Position numbers and translations under genes: made by a program
The notes under the pieces: model-generated
Seen by the model: the letters and a program-made list of their open reading frames with translations, nothing else
Database searches by the model: none
Told to the model about the DNA's origin: nothing
In this document: positions 8,901-19,295 of the stretch, piece after piece
How positions within the stretch are numbered: the stretch's first letter is position 1
Layout of the letters: every line of letters begins with the position of its first letter
Assembly: GCF_017742835.1 (NCBI RefSeq)
Contig: NZ_CP072392.1
Location: 2,526,385 to 2,590,384, forward strand
DNA from: Aquabacter sp. L1I39
GTDB taxonomy: Bacteria; Pseudomonadota; Alphaproteobacteria; Rhizobiales; Xanthobacteraceae
Direction: 5' to 3'
DNA: 64,000 nt

Positions 8901-9083
8901 GGCCTGGCGCCCGCAGGCGCCGGATGGCGCGGCACCCCTTGCGCCTGAGCGAGCGGGACGCCCCCGGAGCACCATGGCGCGCGAGGCCGCAGGCCGCAGG
9001 CGATCCGTCTTGCCCATCGGTTTTCAGCCCCTATGGTGACCCTCGACCTCGGCCATGGGGCCGATCGTCAAATGGGGGCTACC

Positions 9084-9464
9084 ATGCGTTTCATTCCCGG
9101 CCTTGTGGCCGCTGCCGTGCTTCTCGCCAGTCCCGCCGCCTTCGCCCAAGCCGCCAAGACCGGCTGGTGGATCCGCATCGATCCTGTCGCCACCCGTTCG
9201 GACACGCTCGAGCTGATGGCCGGTCCCGACAAGCACACCCTTTCGCCCTGGATGACCTGGAAGAAGGGCGATGCCACCGAGTTCGACCTGCCGGAGGCCC
9301 TGCGCGCGAGCCCAGTGCTGGCCGTGCGGGCGAAGACCCATCCCTTCGATGCCGATGCCAGCTTCTGCGTCTTTTATGCCGGCCAGGGCATCGAGGACTT
9401 CCATTTCGACGGCATCGAATCCGAGACCATGCGCCAGACCGACCACGAATCGCGCTGCCGCTGA
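9084..9464 (+). CDS. Small exported protein of unknown function
   Basis: A 126-residue protein with a clear Sec signal peptide (MRFIPGLVAAAVLLAS..AAFAQA) and predicted cleavage after residue 21. The mature ~105 residues contain GWWIRIDPVATRSDT, MTWKKGD and a single internal Cys (ASFCVFYAGQG) plus a C-terminal Cys. I recognise no domain. The ATG at 9084 is preceded by GGGGG at about 9 nt; longer in-frame starts lack a site and a signal peptide. It is probably periplasmic. It stands alone between the chemoreceptor and a convergent glycosyltransferase gene; its role is unknown. Confidence 0.75.
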   Translation: MRFIPGLVAAAVLLASPAAFAQAAKTGWWIRIDPVATRSDTLELMAGPDKHTLSPWMTWKKGDATEFDLPEALRASPVLAVRAKTHPFDADASFCVFYAGQGIEDFHFDGIESETMRQTDHESRCR

Positions 9465-9513
9465 CCGCGCGCCCGCGGGCCCGCGGGCCGGGGGGGCCGG
9501 CCCGCATCCGCGT

Positions 9514-10695
9514 TCAGGCCGAGACGGCCCGCCCCGCCTTGCCGCCGCACAGGGTGGCCGCAAGGCTTTCCGCATGACCCTTCCAGGTGGGCAAGTCGAG
9601 GCTGGCGATCTCGGTCCGCAGGCGGGCGGCTTCCGCGTCATCCAGCAGGCGCACAAGGGCGGCGCGCACGCTCTCCACGTCCACCTCCTGGAGCCGCACC
9701 TGCCCGAGGGCGGGAAGACCGGCGGTGGCGGGGATGCGCTCGGACACCATGACGGGCACCCCCAGCGCCAGGGATTCCACCGGCGGCAGGCCATAGCCCT
9801 CCGCATCGGAACAGAACAGCGTCGCCCGCGCGCCGGTCACGATGTCCCGCACGCGGGCATCGGAGGCGTCCGAGAGCCAGTGAAAGCCGCGCCGCCGCTG
9901 GGACAGGTCTGCCATCCGGGCCTGGAGCGCATCGGTCTGCCAGCCGGCGCGGCCGGCAAGGACCAGATCGAAATCCTCCCCTTCCTCCCACAGGCCCTCG
10001 CAGGCCTCCAACAGGATGTGGTGGCGCTTGCGCGGCTCGATGGTGCCGATGGCGGCGAAGGTGCGGTTCTGCGCCTCGAACGGCGGGGCCGCGCGCCCGA
10101 GGCCGTCGGCGCCGAGCGGATGGACGAACATGCCCGCTTCGCCCCGCCGCAGGATGCGCCGGGCAAAATCATCCCGCGACATGGCGGAGATGAAATGCAG
10201 ATAGGGCACGCGGCGCACCGCATGCAGGTAGGACATGGTATTGCCCACATTGTCCCGCGAGAACAAATCGGGCCGCAGCCAGGGCAAGGCGTCGTAGATC
10301 ACGAAATGCACGTCCACCGCCCCCGCCGCGCACAGCCGCTCATAGAAGCGGGCGCGGGCCGGATCGTAGAACACCTCGGGATTGAACACCGCGCGGGCGC
10401 CGGCGAGCGCCTCCTTGCTGAGCGCCTGCGCGGTCTTCAGCAGCGGACCCATGGCCGCGCGGCCCGCGCCGAGGTCGGCCCCGGTCTCGAAATGGGCGGT
10501 CATGGCCGCAGGGAAGCCCGCGGGGAGCAATTGGAACCCCGCCCCGTCCGGGGCGAGCACCACGGGCGCGAGGGGCGGAGCCTCCTTCGGCCAGTGGCGC
10601 AGGATCTCGAACACCACCCGCTGGATGCCCGTGCGCAGGGGATTGCGGGCAAACTCGGTAACATCGTAAAGAATTGCACCATTCAAGGTGGCCAT
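9514..10695 (-). CDS. Glycosyltransferase family 4 protein
   Basis: A 393-residue GT-B fold glycosyltransferase. The N-terminal half contains ILYDVTEFARNPLRTGIQRV, a start shared by a subgroup of GT4 proteins in polysaccharide clusters, then VIYDALPWLRPDLFSRDN and FISAMSRDD. The C-terminal nucleotide-sugar half has IGTIEPRKRHHILLEA and the EX7E motif in DAEGYGLPPVESLALGVPV. The start is ATG 10695, with GGGTGAGG upstream; the longer frame adds 50 residues of unrelated composition. It shares a 281-bp divergent promoter region with the double glycosyltransferase gene. The sugar donor and acceptor are not predictable; the neighbouring gmd suggests GDP-linked sugars. Confidence 0.88.
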   Translation of the reverse strand: MATLNGAILYDVTEFARNPLRTGIQRVVFEILRHWPKEAPPLAPVVLAPDGAGFQLLPAGFPAAMTAHFETGADLGAGRAAMGPLLKTAQALSKEALAGARAVFNPEVFYDPARARFYERLCAAGAVDVHFVIYDALPWLRPDLFSRDNVGNTMSYLHAVRRVPYLHFISAMSRDDFARRILRRGEAGMFVHPLGADGLGRAAPPFEAQNRTFAAIGTIEPRKRHHILLEACEGLWEEGEDFDLVLAGRAGWQTDALQARMADLSQRRRGFHWLSDASDARVRDIVTGARATLFCSDAEGYGLPPVESLALGVPVMVSERIPATAGLPALGQVRLQEVDVESVRAALVRLLDDAEAARLRTEIASLDLPTWKGHAESLAATLCGGKAGRAVSA

Positions 10696-10976
10696 GCCCG
10701 CCTCACCCCTGGGACCGCGCGGGCAAAAGCCAACGTACAGTCCGCGCCTGCCCTGTTGATAGACTGATTTGGGCGGCTCCGAAACGGCCGCCTGGGGCCC
10801 TTGTCTTCGCGCCTGCACACAGCTGGAGCGGCGCCGCACATCCAAGTGGGCAGCGCAGCACCTGCCATGCTATGCACCCTCAGGATTGCTTCGCCTCGGG
10901 CGGGGATGCGCCGACAGGGGGGTCGGGGCCTCCCCGAGCGTGGCAACCAGCCGCCGTTCGGAAGGACCCCCTGGCG

Positions 10977-13322
10977 ATGCCGCCCGTGATCGTGTTCGAC
11001 GCACGCTGCCTGCAGGACCCCGCCTTCCGGCACCGGGGCGTGGGCCAGCATGCGGCGGTGATGATCCGTGGCGCCCGGCCCCATTTCGGGCCGCAGACGC
11101 CGCGCCTCGTCGCCATGGTGAGCCCCCATTTGCCCGACCTCCTGCCAGAGTTCGAGGAGCTGTTCGACAAGGTGGGGCAGGACCTGGCCGATCTCGACGC
11201 GCCCGGCGGCTGGTTCGTGCAGCTCTCCCCGCTCACCCATTCCCCCCTGCCGCTGGCCGGCGTGCTGCGCCGTCCCGACCTCCTGAAGGCGTCCCTTTTC
11301 TACGACGCCATCCCCTTCCTCTATCCCGACAGCTATCTGAGGCGCCCGAAGGACCGGCTGGACTATCTCACCAATACGCTCTGGCTCGGCAAGTACGACA
11401 CCTTCCACGCGATCTCCCACTGTGCGCGGGACCAGTTGCACAAATTGCTGCGGCGGGACGACCTTGCCTCCTTCGTCACGGGCGTCGGCATCCGCGAGGC
11501 GCTGATCGCGCGCGCGCCGCCTCTGCCGCGCGCAGCGCGGTCGGGCCTTCTGGTGGCGGCCGGGGTGGACTGGCGCAAGAATGTGGATGTGGCGGTGTGC
11601 GCCCATGCCCGCAGCGCCCTCATGCGCGCCGAGCGCATCCCCCTGCGCCTGTTCGGCGGCACCGATCCCGACACCCGCGACCGGCTGCGGGCCCTGCACC
11701 AGGCGGAAGGCGGCGGCGCGGACGTGCTGGAATTCAAGAGCCATCTGTCCGACGAGGATCTGCTCCACCTCTATCGAAGCTCCATCGTCAGCATCAATCC
11801 CTCCTTCAGCGAGGGCTTCTCCATTCCGGTGATCGAGGCGAGCGCGTCCGGCACGCCGCTGCTGGCCTCCGACATCGACGCCCATCGCGAGCTGGTGCGG
11901 GACGCGCAGTACCGGTTCGATCCCAAGGATGCGGACGATCTGGCGGCGCGCCTGGAGGCGCTGGTGGGCGATGCGGAGGCCTGGCAGGGGGCGCAGGCGG
12001 CGCAGGCGGACATCTGGCGGGGCTTCCTGCCCCAGGACGTGGCCGCCCGCTTCTGGCACGACGTGTCCGCCGCCGCGGCCCGACGCGCCGCGCCCTCCAT
12101 GGCGCGCCTGCAGCGCGGGGCGCGGCCCGTCCTCAGCGTGATCGCGCCCATGCCCCCCACCCTGTCGGGGGTGGCGGACTATACGCTGCGCTGCCTGGAG
12201 GACCTCACCCAGCGCGCCGACGTGCGCCTGTTCACCGATTCCCCGCCCGGCCCGCGCCCGGCCCTTCTGTCGGAGGAACCCATCACCGCCCGGGCCTTCA
12301 CCGCCTTCGACGCCGATGCGGTGGTCTCGGTGATGGGCAATTCCCATTTCCACCTCAAGGCCTTCCGCCTGCTGATGGAATATGGGGGCGACTGCATCTC
12401 CCACGACGTTCGGATGCTCGACTTCTACATGCACCTCGTCGGGGTGGAGCGCGCGCGCGCGGTGGCGGAGCGCGAGCTCAAGCGGCCGGTGACGGAACAG
12501 ATGGTGCAGGAATGGTGCGCCGACCCTGCCCTGCTCCCGGTGCCGCTTCTGTCCGAAATGGCGCTGCGCGCGGGGCGCTTCTTCGTTCATTCGCGCCTCA
12601 CCCGCGACCTGGTGCACGCCGCCTGCGGGAAGTCGGCCATCGCCTTGCCCTTCGCCCACTATTCCACCTTCGCGCTGGACCGCCTGGCGCCCGCCGCCCG
12701 CCTGGCGGCCCGCGCGCGGCTGGGATGCGCGCCGGACGATCTGCTGGTCACCACCTTCGGCTACCTGACCCACGACAAGGCCCTGCCGCTCCTGGTATGG
12801 GCGTGCGATGTGCTCGCCTCCTGGGGATTCAAGGCGAAGCTCGCCTTCTGCGGCAGCGATGCGGGGCAGCTCCGGGACCCGCTCTCACGCCTCGCCCGGG
12901 AGCTGGACCTGGAGGACCGCGTCATCTTCCACGACAAGCCGGTGTCGAAGGCCACCTATGAGGATTACCTGGCCGCCTCCGACGCGGCGGTGCAATTGCG
13001 CACCTATCAGCTGGGCTCGCTGTCGGGCGCCATCGGCGATTGCATCGGGGCGGCCTTGCCCACCATCGCCAATGTGCATCTGGCCGACGCCATGGATGCG
13101 CCTGACTTCGTGCGCCGGGTGCCGGACCACCTGTCCGCGGTTCTGATCGCCGAGCAGCTGGCGCAGATCCTCGCCGCCGGCCCGCTGGCCCCGCGCCCCC
13201 TTGCGGCCGCGCAGGACTATCGCGACGCGCACGCCTTCGTGCGCTACAACACGATGCTGCTGGAGCATCTGGACCTGGCCCCCGTGGCCGCGCCGCGCCG
13301 CCCCGCCATCCTGACCACATGA
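10977..13322 (+). CDS. Double-domain glycosyltransferase (two GT-B modules)
   Basis: A 781-residue cytoplasmic protein made of two consecutive GT4-like modules. Module 1 (about residues 1-375) starts VIVFDARCLQDPAFRHRGVGQ and has FYDAIPFLYPDSYLR, AAGVDWRKN and the EX7E motif in FSEGFSIPVIEASASGTPL. Module 2 (about 385-780) starts LSVIAPMPPTLSGVADYT, has TTFGYLTHDKALPLLVW and FHDKPVSKATYEDYLAASD, and ends with a degenerate donor-site region (YQLGSLSGAIGDCIGA). The acidic EX7E pair is not obvious in module 2. The start is ATG 10977 with GAAGGA about 10 nt upstream; the longer frame contributes 101 residues of non-coding character. It probably adds two linkages to a surface glycan. Confidence 0.85.
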   Translation: MPPVIVFDARCLQDPAFRHRGVGQHAAVMIRGARPHFGPQTPRLVAMVSPHLPDLLPEFEELFDKVGQDLADLDAPGGWFVQLSPLTHSPLPLAGVLRRPDLLKASLFYDAIPFLYPDSYLRRPKDRLDYLTNTLWLGKYDTFHAISHCARDQLHKLLRRDDLASFVTGVGIREALIARAPPLPRAARSGLLVAAGVDWRKNVDVAVCAHARSALMRAERIPLRLFGGTDPDTRDRLRALHQAEGGGADVLEFKSHLSDEDLLHLYRSSIVSINPSFSEGFSIPVIEASASGTPLLASDIDAHRELVRDAQYRFDPKDADDLAARLEALVGDAEAWQGAQAAQADIWRGFLPQDVAARFWHDVSAAAARRAAPSMARLQRGARPVLSVIAPMPPTLSGVADYTLRCLEDLTQRADVRLFTDSPPGPRPALLSEEPITARAFTAFDADAVVSVMGNSHFHLKAFRLLMEYGGDCISHDVRMLDFYMHLVGVERARAVAERELKRPVTEQMVQEWCADPALLPVPLLSEMALRAGRFFVHSRLTRDLVHAACGKSAIALPFAHYSTFALDRLAPAARLAARARLGCAPDDLLVTTFGYLTHDKALPLLVWACDVLASWGFKAKLAFCGSDAGQLRDPLSRLARELDLEDRVIFHDKPVSKATYEDYLAASDAAVQLRTYQLGSLSGAIGDCIGAALPTIANVHLADAMDAPDFVRRVPDHLSAVLIAEQLAQILAAGPLAPRPLAAAQDYRDAHAFVRYNTMLLEHLDLAPVAAPRRPAILTT

Positions 13323-14354
<1,032 letters not shown>

Positions 14355-14391
14355 GGCGCCTCTCCCACCCTCAGGTATTCTTGATGAGCAG

Positions 14392-15150
14392 CTAGCTTTT
14401 CTTGGTGAGGAGCTTTTTGGGCCGGCGCTGACGGGCGATGTCGAACAGCGAGAAGGTGCGGTTCACATAGTTGGTGACGCCGCTCATGCCGTTGATGTGG
14501 GCGCGCAGGTCCGGCGTCATCACCGCCTCCACGAGGCGCACGGGGCGGGCGGGGTCGGCGGTCTCGAAGCGCGCATAGAAGAGCGGCTCGCCGCGCTTGA
14601 TGATGATGTCCTTCTTCGGCTCGTGCCACTCGAAGGCCCACATGAGCTGGCGCGGCCAGACCTCGATGGGGAAGCGCCCGCCAATGAGCAGGCCCGGCAG
14701 CTGGGTCTCGCGATAATGGTTATAGGGCGGCAGCTGGTTGATATAGACCGGCTCGTCGGAGACGAACACATAAGGCGTGATGAGCTGGATCACCGGCCGC
14801 TGGGGATGCCGCCACTCCTTGGGGGAGACGATGGTGATCATCTGAGCCAGATGCTTGGGCCGGATGGTGGACTGGTCGCCCGACACATTGATGAGGGTGG
14901 GCGCCTTGGTCTTCTCGTCCAGCGCGAAGCGCAGATGCATGTCGATGGGGGAGACCACCTCGAACTGGCGGGCGTCATGGTCGATCACCGCCGGGCAGAA
15001 GCGGACCGACTTGGCATGGCGCATGCCGGTCTCCTCGCGCTGGAGCTTGCGGGGCGCCTCCCAGATGAAGGTGCCCTTCTCCGCATCCAGCAGCCAGCCG
15101 ATCTCGACCACGCGGCTCGGAAGGGTGACGTTGCGACCGAACAGCTTCAT
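14392..15150 (-). CDS. Conserved-looking protein of unknown function in polysaccharide locus
   Basis: A 252-residue soluble protein without signal peptide or membrane segment. It begins MKLFGRNVTLPSRVVEIGW and has several Trp/Pro-rich stretches (ITPYVFVSDEPVYINQLPPY, FPIEVWPRQLMWAFEWHEPKKDI) and a very basic C-terminus (RQRRPKKLLTKKS). Third-position GC is as high as in its neighbours, supporting a real gene. I do not recognise the family. The fold could be a jelly-roll or cupin-like oxygenase, but no metal motif is evident. It is encoded opposite to gmd and between glycosyltransferase genes, so a part in glycan modification or its control is possible but unproven. Confidence 0.7.
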   Translation of the reverse strand: MKLFGRNVTLPSRVVEIGWLLDAEKGTFIWEAPRKLQREETGMRHAKSVRFCPAVIDHDARQFEVVSPIDMHLRFALDEKTKAPTLINVSGDQSTIRPKHLAQMITIVSPKEWRHPQRPVIQLITPYVFVSDEPVYINQLPPYNHYRETQLPGLLIGGRFPIEVWPRQLMWAFEWHEPKKDIIIKRGEPLFYARFETADPARPVRLVEAVMTPDLRAHINGMSGVTNYVNRTFSLFDIARQRRPKKLLTKKS

Positions 15151-15473
15151 GCCTTGTCCTGCTCCGTGCCGCGGGGGCGGCCTGCCCTCGCCTTGAGCGC
15201 GACCTGCTCAGTCCGACCTGAGCGGCTCGCCCTCCGTGTGTGGAAAGAGACGGTTTCGCCGATCACACAGGATCGCATGACAATCCCGTGGGCCCGGATC
15301 CGGCTCTTGCCTGCGCCGTCCCCTGTTTAGAGCAGATGGGTGTGGTTTTGCAGCGCAAATCCGCGCAGGGCGCGGCGCAGCGTGCCGACGGGGTCTGCCG
15401 TTGCGCGACGTGGCAGGGGCGGAAAAATTGGGCTATGGGGGGCATCGGCTGATAGCGGCGAGGAGCCTGCCGG
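15151..15473. other. Intergenic region, divergent promoters
   Basis: A 323-bp stretch between two divergent genes. No supported ORF, repeat or RNA is seen. It presumably holds promoters for the unknown protein (left) and the small membrane protein (right); no clear -35/-10 pair could be picked out. Confidence 0.4.
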
Positions 15474-15899
15474 GTGACGCAGCATATGGTGAACGCGCAC
15501 AAGATGGACAACCTGGCGGGCCAGCAGTCCGGTGCCAAGGCCCCGCCACAGGGTGCGGCCGGCCCGGCCGCCGGCGCCAAGGGGAAAGGCGCCAGCGTCC
15601 AGAAGAAGAAAAAAGGCCAGATGGACGTCGCCGCCGCGCTCAAGATCAGCGGAGGCATCATCGCCTGCGTGGCGCTGCCCGTGGTGGTGGGCGAAGTCCT
15701 CCACGCCGTCTTCCACGTGCATAAGGGCGACACGCTCATCGTCACCGTGGCGCTCTATCCGGTCTTCATCATCGTGATCGCCTGGTTCTTCATTCGCGCG
15801 CTGTTCAAGCCGGTGTCCAATCCCGATGCCGCGCGCGCGCCGCTTCCGCCCGAGGCCGCCGACCATGGCACACGCGACGACGGCTCGGCGCTCATATGA
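15474..15899 (+). CDS. Small membrane protein with basic N-terminus
   Basis: A 141-residue protein. The N-terminal ~55 residues are flexible, rich in Ala/Gly/Pro and Lys (AKGKGASVQKKKKGQMD). Two hydrophobic segments follow (about residues 60-78, ISGGIIACVALPVVVGEVL, and 88-110, LIVTVALYPVFIIVIAWFF) and then an acidic tail. The topology suggests an inner-membrane hairpin. GTG 15474 has GAGGAG 8 nt upstream; an ATG at 15486 is an alternative. The family is not recognised. Its 3' end lies 18 bp from the convergent glycosyltransferase gene. Confidence 0.7.
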   Translation: MTQHMVNAHKMDNLAGQQSGAKAPPQGAAGPAAGAKGKGASVQKKKKGQMDVAAALKISGGIIACVALPVVVGEVLHAVFHVHKGDTLIVTVALYPVFIIVIAWFFIRALFKPVSNPDAARAPLPPEAADHGTRDDGSALI

Positions 15900-15917
15900 G
15901 GCGACGTGGCCCGGCCT

Positions 15918-17312
15918 TTACCGGGCGGGCGCGGAGATGGCGGCGATGAGGCTGGCGCAGGTCTGGTCCCAGGTCCGCAGCGTGGCGGCCTTGATCCCGG
16001 CGGCCCGGCTCTCGCGATAGGCGGCATCGAACGTCATGCGCCGCACGGCCGCATGCAGTGCCGCTGTATCCGAGGGGTCCACATAGTCGCACAGATCGCC
16101 GCCCACTTCCGGCAAGGAGGAGGCATTGGACGCGACGCACGGCTTGCCGAACCATAAGCTCTCGCCCACCGGCAGGCCCCAGCCTTCCATGAAGCTCGGA
16201 AACACGGTGAACAGGCAGGTCTCATAGAGCCAGGCCAGTTCCCCGTCCCTGAGCCCGCTCAGCCATACCGCCCGCCCGCCGCACCAGCCGGTGGCGGCGC
16301 CGAACTGCATGAAGGCCTTGTAGTGCTCGGCACTGCGGCCGGCGAAGACCAGCAGGGGCAGGTCAAAGGGGCGTTCCTGCGCCAGCGCGTTCCACACCTT
16401 CAGCAAGGCGAGGGAATTCTTGCGGTCCTCGATGGTGCCGACGCACAGCACGAAGCGCTCGCCCGACAGCCGCCGCACCCCTTCGCGCGCCTCCGGCCCG
16501 GTGCCGTTGGGGATCACCACTTTGAAGGCGGGGGTGGGGAATTCATGGGCCAGCGGCACCACAGTGGCGGGGGGCATGCTCAAGCCCTGCTCGCCGGCGA
16601 AGCGCCGCACATCGGCGAGCGTGGCGTTGGAATTGCACAGCAGCCGATCGGCAAGCGCCAGATAGCTGCGCAGATAGGCGAGGAATTTCGGCGCCACGCC
16701 GTCGCCCACGAACTTGTTGCCGTACCAGGGAATGAGATCGTGGACGAAGACCGAAAGCCGGATGCCCGGGCGGGCCGCCTTCTGGTGAGCGAAGAAGTCC
16801 GCATAGCCCTGGAAATTCCACACCGCCCCCAGCACCACCACATGGGCATTGGACGGCAGGTCGAGGGGGGCGAGGCGGTTCTGATAGCGCCTGTCCCACA
16901 GCGCCCGGATGTCGGTGCGGTAGACGTGCTCCAGATATTTGAGCACGTAGCGCGCGCCCTTGAAGCCCTGCAGGCGCTTGGTCTTGGGCAAGGAGAGGGA
17001 GAGCGAGCGCACCATCTCCTGGACCTTGGGCGCGCCCTCGTCCAGGAACCAGCCCAGGGGAAGCTCCACCACATCCTGCATCTGCGGCCGGAAGCAGATG
17101 GCGTGCACGCTGCCGGCGGGACGATTCGCCGCCGCCGCGCGGATCACCTCGATGGCGAAGCGCTGGATGCCGCTGGGCGTGGCGTTGCCGTGGAAATAAT
17201 CCACCAGATCCGTGGTATCGAAGTAGAGATGCTCGACAATGGAAGGGGTCGCACTCCCGGCTGCGGGAAGGTCTTTCCCAGCAGTCTGGCCGCCTCGATC
17301 CATCGCATGCAT
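15918..17312 (-). CDS. Glycosyltransferase family 4 protein
   Basis: A 464-residue GT-B glycosyltransferase of the same broad subgroup as the gene at 9514. The N-terminal part reads LYFDTTDLVDYFHGNATPSGIQRFAIEV, followed by LSVFVHDLIPWYGNKFVGDG. The C-terminal donor half has FVLCVGTIEDRKNSLALLKVW and an EX7E motif in SFMEGWGLPVGESLWFGKP. The ATG at 17312 has GAGGACG about 8 nt upstream; the upstream 61 codons lack coding character. It ends 18 bp from the convergent membrane protein gene. It likely builds the same surface glycan as the two glycosyltransferase genes upstream; donor and acceptor are unknown. Confidence 0.88.
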   Translation of the reverse strand: MHAMDRGGQTAGKDLPAAGSATPSIVEHLYFDTTDLVDYFHGNATPSGIQRFAIEVIRAAAANRPAGSVHAICFRPQMQDVVELPLGWFLDEGAPKVQEMVRSLSLSLPKTKRLQGFKGARYVLKYLEHVYRTDIRALWDRRYQNRLAPLDLPSNAHVVVLGAVWNFQGYADFFAHQKAARPGIRLSVFVHDLIPWYGNKFVGDGVAPKFLAYLRSYLALADRLLCNSNATLADVRRFAGEQGLSMPPATVVPLAHEFPTPAFKVVIPNGTGPEAREGVRRLSGERFVLCVGTIEDRKNSLALLKVWNALAQERPFDLPLLVFAGRSAEHYKAFMQFGAATGWCGGRAVWLSGLRDGELAWLYETCLFTVFPSFMEGWGLPVGESLWFGKPCVASNASSLPEVGGDLCDYVDPSDTAALHAAVRRMTFDAAYRESRAAGIKAATLRTWDQTCASLIAAISAPAR

Positions 17313-17561
17313 GAAAACGTCCTCTGACCGTTTCACCGTCGCCTGCGCAGCGGCCACCCTGCGCAGGAGCCGGGTGGCCGGGCAGCACGCGCCCACCCCG
17401 AGGAGAAGCCTGCGCGACCGGCCCCTTGTGTGCACCACAACATGGCCGGCGCTCCAAGGCAAATGCCGCAGGCGCAGCGGGAGCGCAAGGGGCAAGGCGG
17501 CGGGAAAGCGGGATCGGCGCGCACCGATCCTGCCTGCCCTAAACCCATACCCCCGCAGGTC

Positions 17562-18227
17562 TCAGCGCACCCGCAGCGTGTCGCGGGCCCCGGCACCCAG
17601 CCACGCCTTGGCGAACCCCAGGTCGGTCTGGGTGAGGCCGTGGCCGGAGGGCACGACCTTGTGCTCCACCTCAGCCCCTGCCGCTTGCAGGGTGGCCGCG
17701 AGGCGGGCGGCATTGTCCGCCGGCACGATGGGATCGAGCGCACCGGACAGGATCAGCACCCGCTTGCCCGTCAGGTCGGCCAGGGGCGCCTCCTCCAGCG
17801 GCACCATGGCGCGCAGGAGGATGGCGCCCGACAGCACCTCGGGCCGGCGATAGAGCATGGCGGCCGCGATGTTGGCACCGTTGGAGAAGCCCACCGCGAT
17901 GAGCGGCGCCAAGTCCTGGCGGGCAGCCACGGCGGCGACGAAATCCGCCAGTTCGTCGGCGCGGCGGCGCACATCCTCATGGTCGAACACGCCCTCGGCG
18001 CGGCGGGCGAAGAAGCGCGGCATGCCGTGCTCCAGCACCTTGCCGCGGGGCGAGAGCAAGGCGGCGCCCGGCGAGAGCGTGCGCCCCAGCGCCATGAGGT
18101 CGTTCTCGTCGCCGCCCGTGCCGTGCAGCAGGAGCAGCGGGGCGGGGCCTGGATGGGTGGCCGGCTCGAAGCGGTGGACGAAGGCCGCACCTGCCGGTGC
18201 GGCGTCGGTGACGATATGGTCGGTCAT
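17562..18227 (-). CDS. Alpha/beta hydrolase, carboxylesterase/phospholipase type
   Basis: A 221-residue cytosolic esterase of the small carboxylesterase (YpfH/MhqD) type. The catalytic triad is visible as Ser in GFSNGANIA, Asp in LSGALDPIVP and His in VPSGHGLTQ; the oxyanion region is LLHGTGGDENDL. It lies 81 bp downstream of the glyoxalase-fold dioxygenase gene on the same strand. This pairing is known from quinone-response operons (mhqO/mhqD), where the hydrolase acts on ring-cleavage products; that role here is an inference. Confidence 0.88.
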   Translation of the reverse strand: MTDHIVTDAAPAGAAFVHRFEPATHPGPAPLLLLHGTGGDENDLMALGRTLSPGAALLSPRGKVLEHGMPRFFARRAEGVFDHEDVRRRADELADFVAAVAARQDLAPLIAVGFSNGANIAAAMLYRRPEVLSGAILLRAMVPLEEAPLADLTGKRVLILSGALDPIVPADNAARLAATLQAAGAEVEHKVVPSGHGLTQTDLGFAKAWLGAGARDTLRVR

Positions 18228-18308
18228 GATGCACCTCCTGCCGCGCCAGCCTCATGGAGGCCCGGCGCGGACGCGGGGTATGAGAAGGGATCGCAACGCC
18301 GGGTCGGA

Positions 18309-19250
18309 TCAGGCGGCGTCAGAGGACAGATCGGGCAGCACGCTCTCGATATGGGCGCGGTGCGGCTCCAGGAAAGACGGCAGTTTCAGCGCGGTGCCGA
18401 GGCTCTCCGCCGGCTCGTCCACGGCAAAGCCGGGGACATCGGTGGCGATCTCGAACAGCACGCCGCCGGGCTCGCGGAAATAGACGGACCGGAAATAGTT
18501 CCGGTCCTTCTGCTCGGTGGTGCGGATGCCGTGATGTTCGGCGAGCCGCTTCACCATGGCCTCCTCGGCCGCATCATCGGCGGCGCGAAAAGCGATATGG
18601 TGCACCGAGCCGCCACCCTGCCGGCCCCGCAGGAAATTGCCCACCCCGTGCAGATCAACCACATTGCCCAGAAGGGCATCGGTGGCATAGCGCACATAGG
18701 CGCCCTCGCGGGCCACTTCCTTGAAGCCGAAGACGTCGGTCAGGATGGCCGCCGTCGGGGCGATGTCCGCCAGCAAAAGGCCGACACCCTTGAGGCCGCG
18801 AATGGCCGCTTCCGCCGGTACGTCGGACCCCGCCCAGCCGGGCTCCAGCTCGGCCCCGGGCACGCCCACCAGGGCAAGCCGCATGCCGTCCGGATCGGTG
18901 AAGGCGAGCATGGTCTCGCCGAAGCGCTTCACCGGCGCCTCATGCTTGACCCCCTTCTCCACGAAGCGATGGGCCCAATAGCCGATGGAGGCCTCCGGCA
19001 CGCGGAACATGGTGCCCTGCGTCTCCCCCACCCCCAGCCGGCCGGGCGCCACATGGGCCCAGGGGAAGAAGGTGAGGATGGAGCCGGGCGCCGCGTCCGC
19101 GTCCCCGTAATAGAAGTGATACGTGCCGGGATCGTCGAAATTCACCGTCTTTTTCACCAGACGCAAGCCTAGAACACCGGCATAAAATTCGATGTTCCGA
19201 CGGGCTGGGCCGGAAATGGCGGTAACATGATGGAGTCCGTTGGTGGTCAT
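18309..19250 (-). CDS. Ring-cleavage dioxygenase of the VOC/glyoxalase superfamily (MhqO-like)
   Basis: A 313-residue protein with two vicinal-oxygen-chelate modules. The N-terminal one starts GLHHVTAISGPARRNIEFYAGVLGLRLVKKTVNFDDPGTYHFYYGD, a hallmark of MhqO/YdfO-type enzymes. The second contains GSVHHIAFRAADD and FREPGGVLFEIATDVPGF. Metal-binding His/His/Glu residues are present (HHVT, VHHIAF, LFEIA). Relatives respond to or degrade quinones and catechols. The start is ATG 19250, preceded by AGGAG; the longer frame has no site. It is first in a probable two-gene operon with the esterase. A short inverted repeat (TGCAATG at 19296, CATTGCA at 19327) upstream could be an operator. Confidence 0.88.
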   Translation of the reverse strand: MTTNGLHHVTAISGPARRNIEFYAGVLGLRLVKKTVNFDDPGTYHFYYGDADAAPGSILTFFPWAHVAPGRLGVGETQGTMFRVPEASIGYWAHRFVEKGVKHEAPVKRFGETMLAFTDPDGMRLALVGVPGAELEPGWAGSDVPAEAAIRGLKGVGLLLADIAPTAAILTDVFGFKEVAREGAYVRYATDALLGNVVDLHGVGNFLRGRQGGGSVHHIAFRAADDAAEEAMVKRLAEHHGIRTTEQKDRNYFRSVYFREPGGVLFEIATDVPGFAVDEPAESLGTALKLPSFLEPHRAHIESVLPDLSSDAA

Positions 19251-19295
19251 CTTGATCTCCTGAACGGCGTGGGTTCGTGTTGAGACAAGATTTAG

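Noticed and set aside
7026..9017. 663-codon frame antisense to the chemoreceptor
   Set aside because: No motifs and biased composition; the plus strand carries the conserved MCP hairpin and PilZ motifs.
10683..12773. 696-codon open frame antisense to the double glycosyltransferase
   Set aside because: High GC leaves long open antisense frames. The product is His/Gln/Gly/Arg-rich with no domain, while the plus-strand frame has GT-B motifs.
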